64,000 nt of DNA from Zygaena filipendulae (taxonomy: Eukaryota; Arthropoda; Insecta; Lepidoptera; Zygaenidae), in assembly GCA_907165275.2 (NCBI GenBank), contig OU015666.1:6230001-6294000 (forward strand), written 5' to 3'. Within the stretch, counting starts at the first letter, position 1, and every line of letters begins with the position of its first letter. Made by a program: the position numbers and the translations under genes. Under the pieces are notes generated by a model. The model had not been told where the DNA came from. It worked only from the letters and a program-made list of their open reading frames with translations, and ran no database searches. Positions 41,440-54,164 of this stretch are shown here, piece after piece.

Positions 41440-44400
41440 CATTATAAAATAAGAACCGGCTGACCATTATTTTATTTAACTCATTATACGTCAAATTTTT
41501 GAATACAAAAATCACACTATCCAATAAAAATGATATGGTAAAAACGATAATAATAACATTGTTTTAATAATAAAGAATAGATTTAGAAGTGAATAAATTG
41601 TGCGCTTTTTATTTCGATAAAAACTTGTCTTACATAAAAATATATTTTATTCGCTACGCCGGTTGAGTTCATAGAGTGGGGTCAATGACACGGCAATAGC
41701 ATTAGGAAAATATATAATAATATCTTTTAATATTGTTAAAATAGAAGTAAGCGTATATGAACTTAATCGATTAATAAATCCAAATTATTAAGATAACTAA
41801 TTTTGCGCATAAAATTTAATCGCAATTAAATGAAACTAGTCATTAATCATTTCAGAGAAAATTAATAAAAATATTTTTTTAAAATGACTAATGAGGTACC
41901 TAAAGGTATAAATTTCCTGTAATAATAATTATGTCAATTGCAATCTACCTATGTCTGCTTTTTTAAACGACTTGTTATTACGTAACTGATACGGGCTAGA
42001 AAAATATAACATTAGTTAGGAAATAAACTATGACACTGACGGATTTAGAGGAAATGGAAAAAATCAGTCATTGACACCGTACATTTTCTGTCGAAAGAAA
42101 ATGGAGCTACCTAATGCTTTTATCTAAATCTGTAAAAATGTTTCGACATCCAGTCAACAATCGATTTTCACGCTCCAACAACTGTTTTATTGTGCCCATG
42201 TCTAAAGCAAACGAGAACAAAATGTGCCTGCCTACATACATAAATTTATGATTGTTAAAATGTGTTGTTGTGCTGAGGTATATCCATATAGGTTTATATG
42301 TTCCTATGTATAATGAACAATCACTTGTCTTGACTCCCTAATTTCTCTCAATCAATTTTGTTTTTTATTTTCACTATAAAATAATTAGATGCATAGAAGT
42401 AATTAGTTATAATCTACTTTAACTATCTAGATTTTAGACGGATAAAAAGTTAGTGAGCATTTGTGGGATCAAAAGAAAAAAAAAATTAAATTGGAATCAA
42501 AAAGTCCCCACTTTTTGATTCAAATTTAATATTTTTTCAACGCCCGTAAATTCCAAAAACGGCGGAGAAATTGCAGTTTATTAAAAAAAAAACAGATATT
42601 TTACAATTAGTGCATTTTGCAAAACTGATAGACCGTTTCGTAACCAAGACTAGTAAAAACATCTGAGGAAGTATTAATTATTTTTAATTAAGACCACTAA
42701 AGCTCTACTCTAGGCCACACTATTGAGTCAATTTAATTAAATGATAGTTCTTAATATATTTTTCTTTTATAAATTCAACTTCTTAATTCAGTTTGTAGGC
42801 AGATGTAATTGTATGAAAAAATGTATTTGAAGCATATTTGAAGCTATCAACTCTATACAATACAGTCTGTGTTAAGACACGCCGACGCTTGGACGCATGG
42901 TGCCACACTGCGACGCGGTTAGCGCGGGAAACTTCAGCGTAGAACAGTTCGAAAACTTTTTAAAAACACAACACAACAGTGACAAATGAAATAACACTTT
43001 ATGCCAACGACAACTTTACACAACCGATAATTTATTTTATCACAGCACTTAACACCTATTATCGTTTTTCTCAAGTTTGTGAACAAAATATTTGCAGTGT
43101 GCGTTCAATAAACATTAAAATGTGATATTTTCATATGAGGTTTGTATGTTTGCATAATTTTTGTGATACTTAATTTGTATATTTTGTGAGTGTTTCCAAT
43201 TTATATGCTGGTCACAATATTTTTCTCACCATTTGATTGAAACGGTTTCAATTGGCTGCAGCTAATTAAAAAAAAGTTGGAATGTAATCAAATAAAAATA
43301 TGTAATTATAAGTAGATTAAATTACATCTAGCATCCACCCACATGTCGTAATAGTTAATAAATATAAATGTGCCATTCATGTCCGATATGGTGATAAGAG
43401 TATTTTGGTATAATTTCGTAAGTACGGTGGTATCGGACGAATTTCGATAGAGTTCAATGTATTAACCTTAAACCTACCGCATACTTAAACGACATACATA
43501 GATTTAATAGTCGGCCACCGAGTGTGACTGTCTCATTCATTAATGTTCATATCACAAGCAAACAATTTTAATAATACAAACATACTGTTGTATGAAATTC
43601 AAAGTTTTCCAAGATTCATAAAGAACTTTTGAATAGTAAGATAAGGAGGATAAGAGTTACATTTTTAATCTATTATTATAATACAGAAGCTTCCTTATTG
43701 ACTTTTATCATCGACTCCCCGAAATCACTGAAACTAAGAAAATGACATTTGACATGAGGCTAGAAAATATTTTTGGAAATTCAACCCCTAAGGAAGTGAA
43801 AGAAGGGAAGGGGTGAAAGTTGGTCTGAAAATAGCTTAATTTTTGTGGTGAGTTAAGAAAACCAGTAGGTATTCGGACTCTATATTACTATAAATGCATA
43901 TTTCAAAGTTTATAATGTAACCCTTAAAACCGCACGCGTAGGTAAGCTAGTACAATATATAGAGTGATTGATGATGGATGAAATTCATTAAAACTAGTCC
44001 CCTATAGAGTTCTATTTAAAAAAACATAGTTACTTATATAAATTATTTCTGTATCGAAAAATTCAAACCCCACGTCCGTCATAATAAATACTTGAATCGC
44101 GACAAAGCACGATAAATAGCTCTGTTTCTAAATTAATGTGAATAGCTAAACTGCAAACCAGATTTTACATAATGTTATTCATTCCTTCGACATAGAATGC
44201 GCACATGCTGGTTTTTTTTAAGTTTATTTACAACAAATAATAGTCGATATTTTAGTGAAATATTTGCGTTTTTTGGATTATTATTTTCGACGTGGGTTAA
44301 AGCAGCCACTTTTACAAATTCAAAAAACTATCTATTGTCTGTTTGTCTGTCTATTTGTTTGTCCGTGCACGCGTCTTGCGATACCTAATTACTCGATGAC

Positions 44401-46620
44401 TTTGAATAAAGTAGGTACTTAATGTATGAGTACAGTAATACTTGTAATACTTATATAGGTTACATCTATTCTATAGGTAATATTATTATCACTATTTTCA
44501 AAATTCACTTGGGTGAAATTTCAAGTCGCAGCTTTTTCAGTTAAGTGCCTATATAAATCTTATAGTATTTTTTTATCTTTCCGTGAACCAATTCTGGTGA
44601 AAGGACCAAATAGGCGGAAGCTGTAAAAAACACTCTACATAGTTTTTTTTTTATTTAAAAATCGATCACATTTTATCAGTAGGTTATATTTCTACGTAAA
44701 AGTAAAACATATTAATCAGAATCATTTTTTCAGATTTTAAAATAATCGGTAGTAGTACGGAACTTCAAATACGTGATTCGTATTTCAAACTTGACGCGTG
44801 TCTCGTATAATAATTTATTAGAATAGGTACATCCACAAGAACAGATCTATCTCTCTACCGCGCCGGCCCACGCGATGTCTGTCAATTGATATTGATTTTT
44901 TTAGCAAATCAATTAAGTGAGTTATGTAGACGCCTAAATATAACTAAATATAACTAGGTATATACCTACGCTCAACGATAAATATATGTAGGAAATGTTT
45001 TTGCTGTCTAAATGAAAATTTACAACTTTATTTTTCACCTCTGCCACTAACAGTTTCTTTTGATGAATGCCAATAATTTACGTGTTTAATAATTTCTGGG
45101 TAGTAATTTTGTCGATTGAAAAATGAATGAATGAAGAAACATGTGAGTTAAGCAAAATGTGTGGACTAAAGAAACTTTGATGTGATAGAAACTACCGCTT
45201 TTCCTTGTTTTTAGATACCTACCTTGATATTATTTCATGAGTTACAACTACACGTTACGTCACCTCTAGTACAGTTTAAAAAAATATAAGCAGTAGGTTA
45301 ACGCGTTTGATCTCGTGGTAGACGTTGTCAAGTTGTTAACGTCTAGACAGCTTCGATGTAATATGTCGTTAGTATATAGAGATCAGAGCTGTCGCAAATA
45401 AAAAATTTCTGTTGATATTTTTATATCTAGATTAATATAGCCTATAAGATTATAATAAGTAATAATACATAAAAAATTTAAATTAAAATTAATCGCTGAT
45501 GATTCAGCGAAATGACAAACTGGCCATTATGTTGGGGAGCGTTCCGAAATGTCGGGCGTAAAAACTTAAAAAGTGTGGCCCCTTTACTTTACTCATCGTG
45601 AATAAAATGTTAAGATAACAATATTTTACAACGTATCAATTCAGTTAGAACATAGTTTTCCAGATATAAAATATATTTCACGTAAAATTAATAATTTGGC
45701 ACGATCGAAATTCTAAACTTAAATTACATATTATTTTTTAATTCAGTGAATGAATCGTTCAACAATAATACTGCATATACGATCGCGTCACAACAACCCT
45801 TTAAACTAGGTCCCATACTTCTGAGGCCAGTATCTATGAGACCTATGTTTTTATGTTATGTTATCCGCCAACTATACCATTTACTATACTAATTGAGCAA
45901 GTGTCAAATTAATATTAGAATTAATAAGGCAAAAAACAATAACGTCATTATAATTAATGTACCATGTACCATGAGGTTTTCCTAGAGGATATTTCTCTAC
46001 AGTAACTCGAGTCGCATTTCAGACCAGAAAAGTGAATGTTTTATATGAACGTTTGAAGGTTTGAAAATCTCGCCGTAGTCACAGAAAATATAATAATACT
46101 ATGTATAGTCAAGTAGCCTAGGTGCGAGAAAATATCTATTGAATTTCGTATGAAAACTAACCCCGACGAACCAGTTAATTGTGAATAATAATAATTATAT
46201 CATTGACGTTACCTACAGTAAAGTGACATCAAATCATGTATAGAAAGGTACACAACATACCTAATATTATTTACTTACATTGATTAGGTATTATTTACTC
46301 AACGCAAAGCGCGATATGTTACATGCAATGGACTTATTCGTCCACTCGCACGTGTCAAACTCGTGTGTGTGCGCGAGTAAGCACCTTCCGTTTTTACCTA
46401 CTTTTTCTGTCGTTAACTCGCTCAACCGTGAAAATGTGTAGTCAGCTAGTTGGTTAATAGAGGATTAGTGTATCTTGGCCCAGCATCTTTTCATTCGGCA
46501 AGCACCATTAATTAGGTGAAAAAATTTAATAGAAAGAAGAATACAACCACGTTGGGCAGCTTTCGGAATGCAGAAGATATTTTCAAGTTCAGCGCAATTT
46601 CTATATTGTATGTGTTGTCT
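41440..46620. other. long stretch without recognised gene
   Basis: AT-rich. A variant-repeat scrap ('ggaaattcaacccctaagga') near 43775-43830 resembles 51400-51440. GC-richer patches at 42880-42960 and 46320-46440 could be regulatory but carry no supported exon. No RNA gene seen. Confidence 0.35.
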
Positions 46621-46629
46621 CATTATTCT

Positions 46630-46829
46630 AAACTAATATTATAAAGAGTAAAGGTTTGTTTTCATTTTTGTTACTTACAATTTAATTCAAAAAATTCTGG
46701 ACCGATTTAAAAAATCTTTCGCTTATAGGAAGCTACGGCAGTCCTGAGTGACATATAGGGTACTTTTTATCCCGAAATTTCCACGGGATCTTCAAAATTA
46801 GCGTGGGTGAAACTGTGCGGAACAGCTAG
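46630..46829 (+). mobile_element. Lep1-like element
   Basis: 'actaatattataaagagtaa' start; 'gggtactttttatcccgaaa'; hairpin damaged (gcgtgggtgaaactgtgcgg); CAGCTAG end followed by T. Confidence 0.65.
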
Positions 46830-46841
46830 TGTTAATTCTAG

Positions 46842-47018
46842 TACCACGTTTGCTTGGTTTCCACGACACAAGCTTATAGCTTAGTATGGGATCAAGTAGA
46901 TCTGTGTGTTGTGAAGTGGATTATTATTATTATTAATAATCCACTCCACAACACACAGATCTACTTGATCCCACAGTAAGCTATAAGCTTGTGGCGTGGA
47001 AACCAAGCAAACGTGGTA
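46842..47018. mobile_element. 177-bp hairpin MITE
   Basis: Near-perfect palindrome with arms of about 80 bp around ATT repeats. Outer arms are 'taccacgtttgcttggtttc' and the complement. TA at both edges may be the target duplication. A half copy lies at 19118-19190. Confidence 0.85.
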
Positions 47019-47217
47019 TATACTACACATATTATTACATAAATTATTAGTTATTTGGTAATGTAAAAATAGAGCAAAATAAAATATAACTGAAATCTAA
47101 AATCTACGACTATCTTATGTTACTGAGTCAGACATGCCTATGGATATCGTCCACAAAATACTTCTTTTTCTTTTCTGCAAGCTGAATCCTCTGTACGTTA
47201 GTAAGTATTTAGACACA

Positions 47218-47300
47218 TTATTATTATTATTATTGTTTAAAGAACAAAAGGCGGACTTATTGTCTAAGGCATTCTCTACCAGTCAATTTGGCTAGGTGGT
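47218..47300 (-). repeat. LINE 3' tail, inverted
   Basis: ATT run, then 'aaaggcggacttattgtcta' 'aggcattctctaccagtcaa', the complement of the tail at 40440-40557. Confidence 0.5.
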
Positions 47301-47309
47301 ACATTATTT

Positions 47310-48625
47310 GCTTTTCAATCTCATTTGAAAAATGCGTGTGAAAATCTTCTTGGACAATTCATTTTAGTACTTGCGCCAATAACTAAGATAGATAACATTT
47401 ATCTTTGGTTATGATTAAATAAATTCAGGAGAGTCGTTTTAAGAAAATAGGATGCGTATAATAGAAGTATCCGCCTCTCACATTATAAACTGTATCGGTG
47501 GATACATAAATATGGATTAAATCATAGCGTTTAGATTTTATAGAGCAGCATCGTAATAAAGACCAAATATTTGCACACGTATTAAACCGCCTGACAAGAG
47601 TAGTAGTGGCTCGATGAGATTTTATTCTATCTTCGGCGAGGCCCATTACTATTTATTACGCGCACGCCTCTTATACCGGTATGTTATCATTGATTTATTA
47701 CAAAACCTCGTGAATCACCAACTGTTACACTTTGCGGTCAATTAACGTATGAACATCGGTGAAAATACTAGCATTTCTCATTCCTACGCACGCGATGTGT
47801 TTGTTCGTATACATCAAAGAACAGTGTGAGTTTATAACCTATGAGAAGGTAGGGTTATGCGAAATGTATGATCACATGTGTTGCGGTTCGTTGACCGGTA
47901 GAATTACGTAGGTAACGATGTACCTCCGTCATGGAGAAAAATCTTACTAACTATATCACACGTGTTCAATTTTGAAGGCGTATCGTTCAATCTGTAAACT
48001 TTTTTAATCATACAAGTAAAAAATTCACTATAACATTTAGTAAAAAAAAGTGTAGGTAAACATATTAACAATAAATGATATTTGTGCTTATAGTTTTATA
48101 AGAATAGTTTCCTTTAACTTACAGATTCAGGATCTACAAAACTCGAAAGGTATGATATTTATTAAAAATTGTTTTCGGTAACTGTACTCAATAATTTAAC
48201 ACTGATACCCAAAAATCCGGACAAAAGTTTGTAATCAATTTTAAAAATATTTATATCCACTAATTCCGCTACTAAACAAATATGTCACATCACTAGCGAG
48301 GTCATGAACTGGTTACAGAAGACGAGTTCGAGATCATTTGATGCAATTTATCGGTATTGAGGTGCAGAGACAAGTTAATGAAGGTAAGCCCAGCAAACTT
48401 TGAGGAAGTTTATTCCATTGCACCGGTTCCGTAACGGAGTCATGATTGTAGGCGATTACGAAAACACGATCTACATAATATAACTACACTTTGCTGTACC
48501 ACCCTGTATGATATCCATGACAATGATTCCAAAAGATAGATAAACGTAGATAGTACCTGCAAAATTTATTCGAACCATAATATAATCATAATATCTGATA
48601 ATCATTAAATTAAGACATATTATAA
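47310..48625. other. stretch without recognised gene
   Basis: AT-rich; the open frame at 47425-47646 (minus) has no motif. A GAAG/GTAAGC donor-like site near 48384 is preceded by stops in the usable frames. Nothing called. Confidence 0.35.
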
Positions 48626-48629
48626 AAAC

Positions 48630-48789
48630 AAGTAAGTTTTTAATAAGGTTCAAATATTTTTTTCTATGGTCAGTTACAGTAGCATCAGTCAGTTAGCTAT
48701 TTATTTGAATAAAATACCTACCTATTCTGCTAAAATTGATCAATAAACGTATTTGTCAAAAGAAGTTCAGAAAATGTACCTAACTTTAA
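48630..48789 (+). repeat. duplicated block, copy A
   Basis: 'agtaagtttttaataaggtt' to 'aaatgtacctaactttaa' matches 60692-60852 closely, with small indels. Both are followed immediately by a plus-strand Lep1-like element. Confidence 0.8.
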
Positions 48790-48989
48790 TCCTACTAATA
48801 TTATAAATGTGAAAGTGTGGATGTTTGGATATTTGTTACTCAATCACGCAAAACGGCTGAACCGATTTGGATGATATTTGGCATGCACGTTGTCAGGGGT
48901 ACAGAGAAGGACATAGGGGGTACTTTTTATCCCAGAATTCCCGCGGGAACTTCCAAATTACCGCGGATGAAACCGCCGGGCACAGCTAG
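48790..48989 (+). mobile_element. Lep1-like Helitron-type element
   Basis: A then TCCTACTAATATTATAAATG; 'acgttgtcaggggtacagag'; hairpin with one change (ccgcggatgaaaccgccgg); CAGCTAG then T. Confidence 0.8.
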
Positions 48990-48990
48990 T

Positions 48991-49121
48991 AATATTATAA
49001 ATGCGAAAGTTTTTGAAGAAGTCTGGATGTTTGTTACTCAACACATTGGATAAAATTTACTTTTAATCCTGGAATTCTCGGAGGAACCTGAAATAAGCTG
49101 AGGTTGCAGGCAATCGCTAGA
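48991..49121 (+). repeat. degraded Lep1-like copy in tandem
   Basis: Starts 'aatattataaatgcgaaagt' directly after the previous copy. It has a large internal deletion and ends 'aatcgctag' in a worn terminus. Confidence 0.5.
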
Positions 49122-49129
49122 ATAGTATT

Positions 49130-51260
49130 ATATAATATAACATGTATCTAACGCAGGGGTTATCATAACTATAAAAGTAGACTGTAAAAAACTTAAAAGA
49201 AATAAAATTTATTAATTTAACCAACAATGTGCAATAAAGTAAAATAGGAAATTGGCAAAAGTCGAGTGAGTTAAAGTTTTCGTTAGACTTAGGAATTGGT
49301 ACTAATACTAAATTTTCAGGACCGAGTCACTGTTTAAGTTTGATAGTAATTTGGTGAATGACTACAGGGGTTAATGCTAGGGATAATTCTTATGTATGTG
49401 GACATCAGAAGTCATTATAAACGGCAAACTCTATAGAGCTTGCCTATGACCTTGATAGAAAATGACAAAGATAGATAGGTAGGTATATCTATTTATTGCT
49501 GTTTCTTGTAAGTTTCCAGTTATGAAAGAAATAAACGATAGAGTTTGCCACTGCTGATCTCTAGGTACATTAGAGTTGTCCCTAGGGCCTAGCTTCAATT
49601 TCTCTACGATCACAAGAATTAGTACCTATTGTTTGAAAAAGAGTTAAAAAATGTAAGGCGCAAGTACATATACAGAATCATCATTTCTTGTCATGTCTTG
49701 TCTTAATTCAACTTAGATCGTACTTTTGAGGTATAAACATAATTGTCATACTCACCATTATGGTGCCTGTGGACTGTTCCTAGAACATGTTTTAGGAACA
49801 CTCCAACAAACGTTATCAGTTGGATAACTTAACGGCTCCAGTTGTGATTTTTCTATTCGTTTCGCTCGGATGTAGGTCGCATGGTTTACTGCTGTGCTGC
49901 ATTCGATAACGCTTCAAACGAGTGTAGGCGCAAACGTTAAAAATTTATGTGCTCAGTTTTAACTAACACCGTAAATGAGTGTTGCTGTGCGTAGGAAAAC
50001 CTTGAGTCACCATTAGTAGGTTTGTTATTCACAAATTGTTAGACATGTCGACGTTTAACGACCAGAAAGGCGCAAGTGGTCACCATGTTTGATCCGTAGT
50101 GTCATCCGTATTCGATTGCCGGTGGAAGTAAATTTTGTAGAATGAACACAGAACAATCCAATCTGGGCATCAGTATTTGGACTCTCCTTTCCAAATTTAA
50201 ATAATACTAACGAAACAAAAACGAAGGTTAAAATCCAGGTGTTTATCGTCCATATAAATGGGCGATAATATAATAAATTAGGGTTGAACCATAATAATAG
50301 CGAATGCTATCGATATTCTGATTTGCGTACTTCCCACCGCAAGTCCCAATATATTCTCTGTCTTCTGCATTATGTAAATCTGTCAAATCTCAACTGTTAA
50401 TGATTGAACGAGTTATAGAAAGTGCCTGCGACATCAAAGAGTATAGATTGTTGCTTAGGAGTCTTTTGTGCGGTGTTGCATATTTTGGTAGAAAATTTTG
50501 GTAGTTTGTAATATGTTTGTTAGATAAACTTATAAGTTTCGAGATAAGCAACATTAAAAAAGAATCTATTAAAACCACAATCAAATACCTATTCCGATAG
50601 TATATTATTTCAACGAAAATCATTAAATTTTCATTTGTAAAATACTTTTGTTAACGTTTGACCAAATTTAAAAGAGAGTCAGGACTAGAAAATTAAAATT
50701 CTCAAACCGAAAACGTTTCGTTTTAAAGTTATGCTTATGGTAAGATTCGTTCCGAAAGGTGCATGATCGGTCTCTTAAAACATAACTTGCGAAGTTTCTC
50801 TTAATTAATGGAGATTAGTGTAATAGATTGTAATATTTACCTAACAAAAAGCAACAAGATAACACTTGTTGGTACACTTCAGCGATAAGGGCCTAGCTAC
50901 CTATTTTGTGTAATGTGTAATCTTGCGTAATCGGCCATTGATATCGCGTGTGAGGATCCACAACGACATTGTCACTATAAAACTTAAAGTTTTTGTGAAG
51001 TTAAAATCTATGTTTTTTAATGTTTTTCTCTGTGATTTTTTGCATCACTTTTTTTATTAAACTTCTTTTGGCACATTGGGAGCAAAATTTTCTCTGACAA
51101 CGAAAGTGATACATGACGCGCATATATAGGTAATAGATAGTCAACGGAAGGGTAGATATGAAATTGGCAACGAGCGAATAGGTACCTATGCCATGACCTG
51201 TTTATATGAGATTCTTTACTGTTTATATAAACATCCCACTGTTGGATGGGTTAATCCCCT
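49130..51260. other. stretch without recognised gene
   Basis: AT-rich; no supported exon, RNA gene or element recognised. Confidence 0.35.
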
Positions 51261-51269
51261 TCAGATTAT

Positions 51270-51508
51270 TATCTATACTTATATATAAAATGTTTTGTCC
51301 TGTATGACTGATGAATCAACTCACAGCCTAAACCGCTGATCGTAGAGACCTGAAACTTCGAGGGTGTGTTCTTTTTATGACGTAGGCATCCGATAAGAAA
51401 GGATTTTTGAAAATTCAACCCCTGAGGGGATGAAAAGGGGTTGCAAAGTTTTTATGGAACAATTCTGCGGAAACTTCGAAGACATCGCGGGTGAAACCGC
51501 ACGGGACA
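51270..51508 (+). repeat. Lep1-like variant with CCCCTGAGGGG insert
   Basis: 'ctatacttatatataaaatg' start, 'attcaacccctgaggggatg' insert, then 'catcgcgggtgaaaccgcac' 'gggacagttg'. A longer, older subfamily. Confidence 0.5.
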
Positions 51509-51514
51509 GTTGTT

Positions 51515-52695
51515 TATAAATTCCTTTTAATATACCTACCTACTTAGGAATGAAACCGTGGGAATTCGGATATCAGATTTTATTGCCAATGCTAATATAG
51601 ACTATCATAATATGCAACATCCAATCCTCCCACTTTTCATCCGGTCAATACATTATATCTGACCATTTTTTGGGTTACTAGCTTATCGTGTCTATGGAAC
51701 ATTATGTGATTTAGTCCAAAAATGGTAATCTGGTTAGAGTGTCGAAATAGCTGTTATTTTTAGTTTTATGAGAGAAATAAAAAGTTTGAAGTTTTATATT
51801 TTTAATGTATTTTTTGTCATAAAAATTTGGTAGAAGTGGACCGATTGACAGCTTTGATGAATAATGACAAAATTCATTTTTAAATGGTATGTACATGCAA
51901 CTTACATATTAACACAACGCACTCTAGAGGAGTGGGATATTGATGAACTAGAATAAAAAAAAAAAGCAGTGAGGGAAATATATTGCCCCATATAAATAAA
52001 ATACTGAAATTATATGAATGAAACTTTTACAAAATTATACTTTTTGCTATTATTATAATAATTTTTAATGAGAACAAATATAGGTATTTATTTTAATACG
52101 GAACTACATAAGAGGTATTTATGTTTTACAGTAATTCTGTACATGCTGTAAGGTTAAACGAGGTATCTACTTATTAAAGAAGTGTATTCAGCAGTATTCA
52201 TTCGATCCTCGTCTTATAATATTTAAAAAAAGTATTACGTACCTAATGTTATTGTAAGCATGAACTAGCTATCGATATATTATACTTGCATGCTTCAACA
52301 TGTCCCTAGTTTAAACTTACACCATGTATGTTTTACGTAATGCTAGCTGGTGTAAGATACATAATATTATTATTTTGGGTGCAATAGTAGAAGACGTCAA
52401 CGGTAACTATCTGTAATATATTATATTTAACACCTGGTCAAACAAGTACCTTAATTATTTAGGTGCTCTCATTAATTGAGTGTAATCTAGGGCTGTTTGT
52501 CCTACAATTTGGTTCATGGCACAACATTTATTTGCACAGTTGCGTCTAGCACTTACATGCAGTTCCTATAACCGTTTGACACAATTTAATTTAGTTCAGA
52601 GCGATCAAGTAGGTGATACTTTACTTCCATTAGTACGTACCTACTGGACTAAAGAGTAATAATAAAAGTACATGACAAATTCATGACAGATTATG
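51515..52695. other. stretch without recognised gene
   Basis: AT-rich; nothing recognised. Confidence 0.35.
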
Positions 52696-52701
52696 TTCTT
52701 A

Positions 52702-52835
52702 CGGCCGCACTCAGATTCGTTTTAATGATTAGTTACTTAATTTTAAGTAAAGATTTTAAAAACAAAACTGCCGCACTCAGTGACGTCCATTAAATCAATG
52801 TTAATTAGAATTTAAAATAATTAGTTAATTACCTA
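52702..52835. repeat. partial foldback MITE, copy 4
   Basis: 'cggccgcactcagattcgtt' and 'aaaactgccgcactcagtga' match the left arm of the family at 34243-35698; the right arm is missing. Confidence 0.65.
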
Positions 52836-52839
52836 CATA

Positions 52840-53690
52840 ATAATCCATATTAATATTATAAATGCGAAAGTGAGTACATACTTTTATCTCAGAAACCACG
52901 GGGAAAAGCTTGTTTATTTATGAATATGTAACAAAATCGATTCTTATTGATGTTCCAGATTAGTATTTTTTCCTGAATAAATGTCGTTATACCTATGTTT
53001 GTCTCTAAACTTTAGCATAATTCATGAATAATAAAGATAAATAAAGTAGAAATTTTATTATAACACCAAAGAAATTAAGAACAGTTAAAAATATCCAGAG
53101 CATAACTAAACACTATTTGTGTACGAACAATTATAAGTATTAATATTAAAATGTAAACAAGACATGTTGGCGTGATTAATGCTTGTAACACGATACAACA
53201 GAGATACACACATCAAAGTGTGAACAGAGCAACGGAATAGTCAGGGACAGCCAAAGATTTATGGTCATTACCTGGCCGACGAGCAGCGCGCATATCTATG
53301 AACGATTATTAAAACAAACCTCATGTGCTTCCGAACGTATAAACAATGTGAGGAGATTAAAAACGTGTCAATATACAAATTGAAACGTCAGCCACATTGA
53401 TTTGTTACGCCTCGAGGTCAGGCTGCGGGAGTGGAATACTTCAGAAGTTACCTATTTATAAAACTGGATGAATGTAAATAAATTAAATTTATTATGATTG
53501 GTCATGAAAAATTCACGAGTGTACCTACGTGAGAAAGTTTGACCATATACAGTAGGTATAACAAGAAAGTAAGAATTGGGGCATTTGTCGCTTTACAGCG
53601 TGCGTAGTTGAAAAGCTCTAACATTACAAAACTTTTGAACCAACCATCGCATACAACGATATCCATAACATTATTAAAATATGTGGATGC
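52840..53690. other. stretch without recognised gene
   Basis: Contains a short Lep1-like 5' scrap near 52848-52875 ('taatattataaatgcgaaag'); otherwise nothing recognised. Confidence 0.35.
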
Positions 53691-53694
53691 GAGT

Positions 53695-54160
53695 CTGTTT
53701 GTTTTTTACGATTTCACGCTGTAATTACTTCAACGTCATGAATTTATTCATACATATCGTCACACATAGGTACTTTTTATCCCGGAATATCCGCGAGAAC
53801 TCTAAAATAGGCTAGTTTCCTAAATTTTTTTTTTAGTCCGTTTTGTAGATTATTAAAAAATATTGGACACGTATTTTTTTTTTTATGTAACCAAAAAATA
53901 ACGGAGATATATCAAGTCGAAATTTCACATGACGTCACGCCTCGCTACAGTTTGTTCGCAAGTTATAGCGAGCTGTGATGTCACGAGTCCCCCACCCTAA
54001 ACTTTAATGCGCTTTATCTATGCATATTTCCATTATTAAAAGCAAAAAATACGTGTCTTTTATTTTTTTATTATCTAACTGACGGACTAAATAGAATTTT
54101 GATTTTTTTACCCAGGAAACTAGCGTATTAACGCTGGTAAAACCCCAGTCACTAGTTAGC
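53695..54160 (+). repeat. Lep1-like relic split by a MITE
   Basis: Left part 'gtactttttatcccggaata' to 'aactctaaaata'; right part 'ttaacgctggtaaaacccca' to 'cactag'. Removing 53810-54125 and one TA rejoins a continuous Lep1-like 3' region. Confidence 0.7.
53810..54125. mobile_element. MITE with TTAGTCCGT-type inverted ends, copy 2
   Basis: Ends GGCTAGTTTCC and GGAAACTAGCG, with TA on both sides (53808-53809 and 54126-54127). The interior matches 19508-19834, including one intact TGACGTCA and one mutated (tgatgtca). TA duplication and size suggest a Tc1/mariner-type MITE. The 98-codon minus open frame inside is not a gene. Confidence 0.8.
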
Positions 54161-54164
54161 AGAT

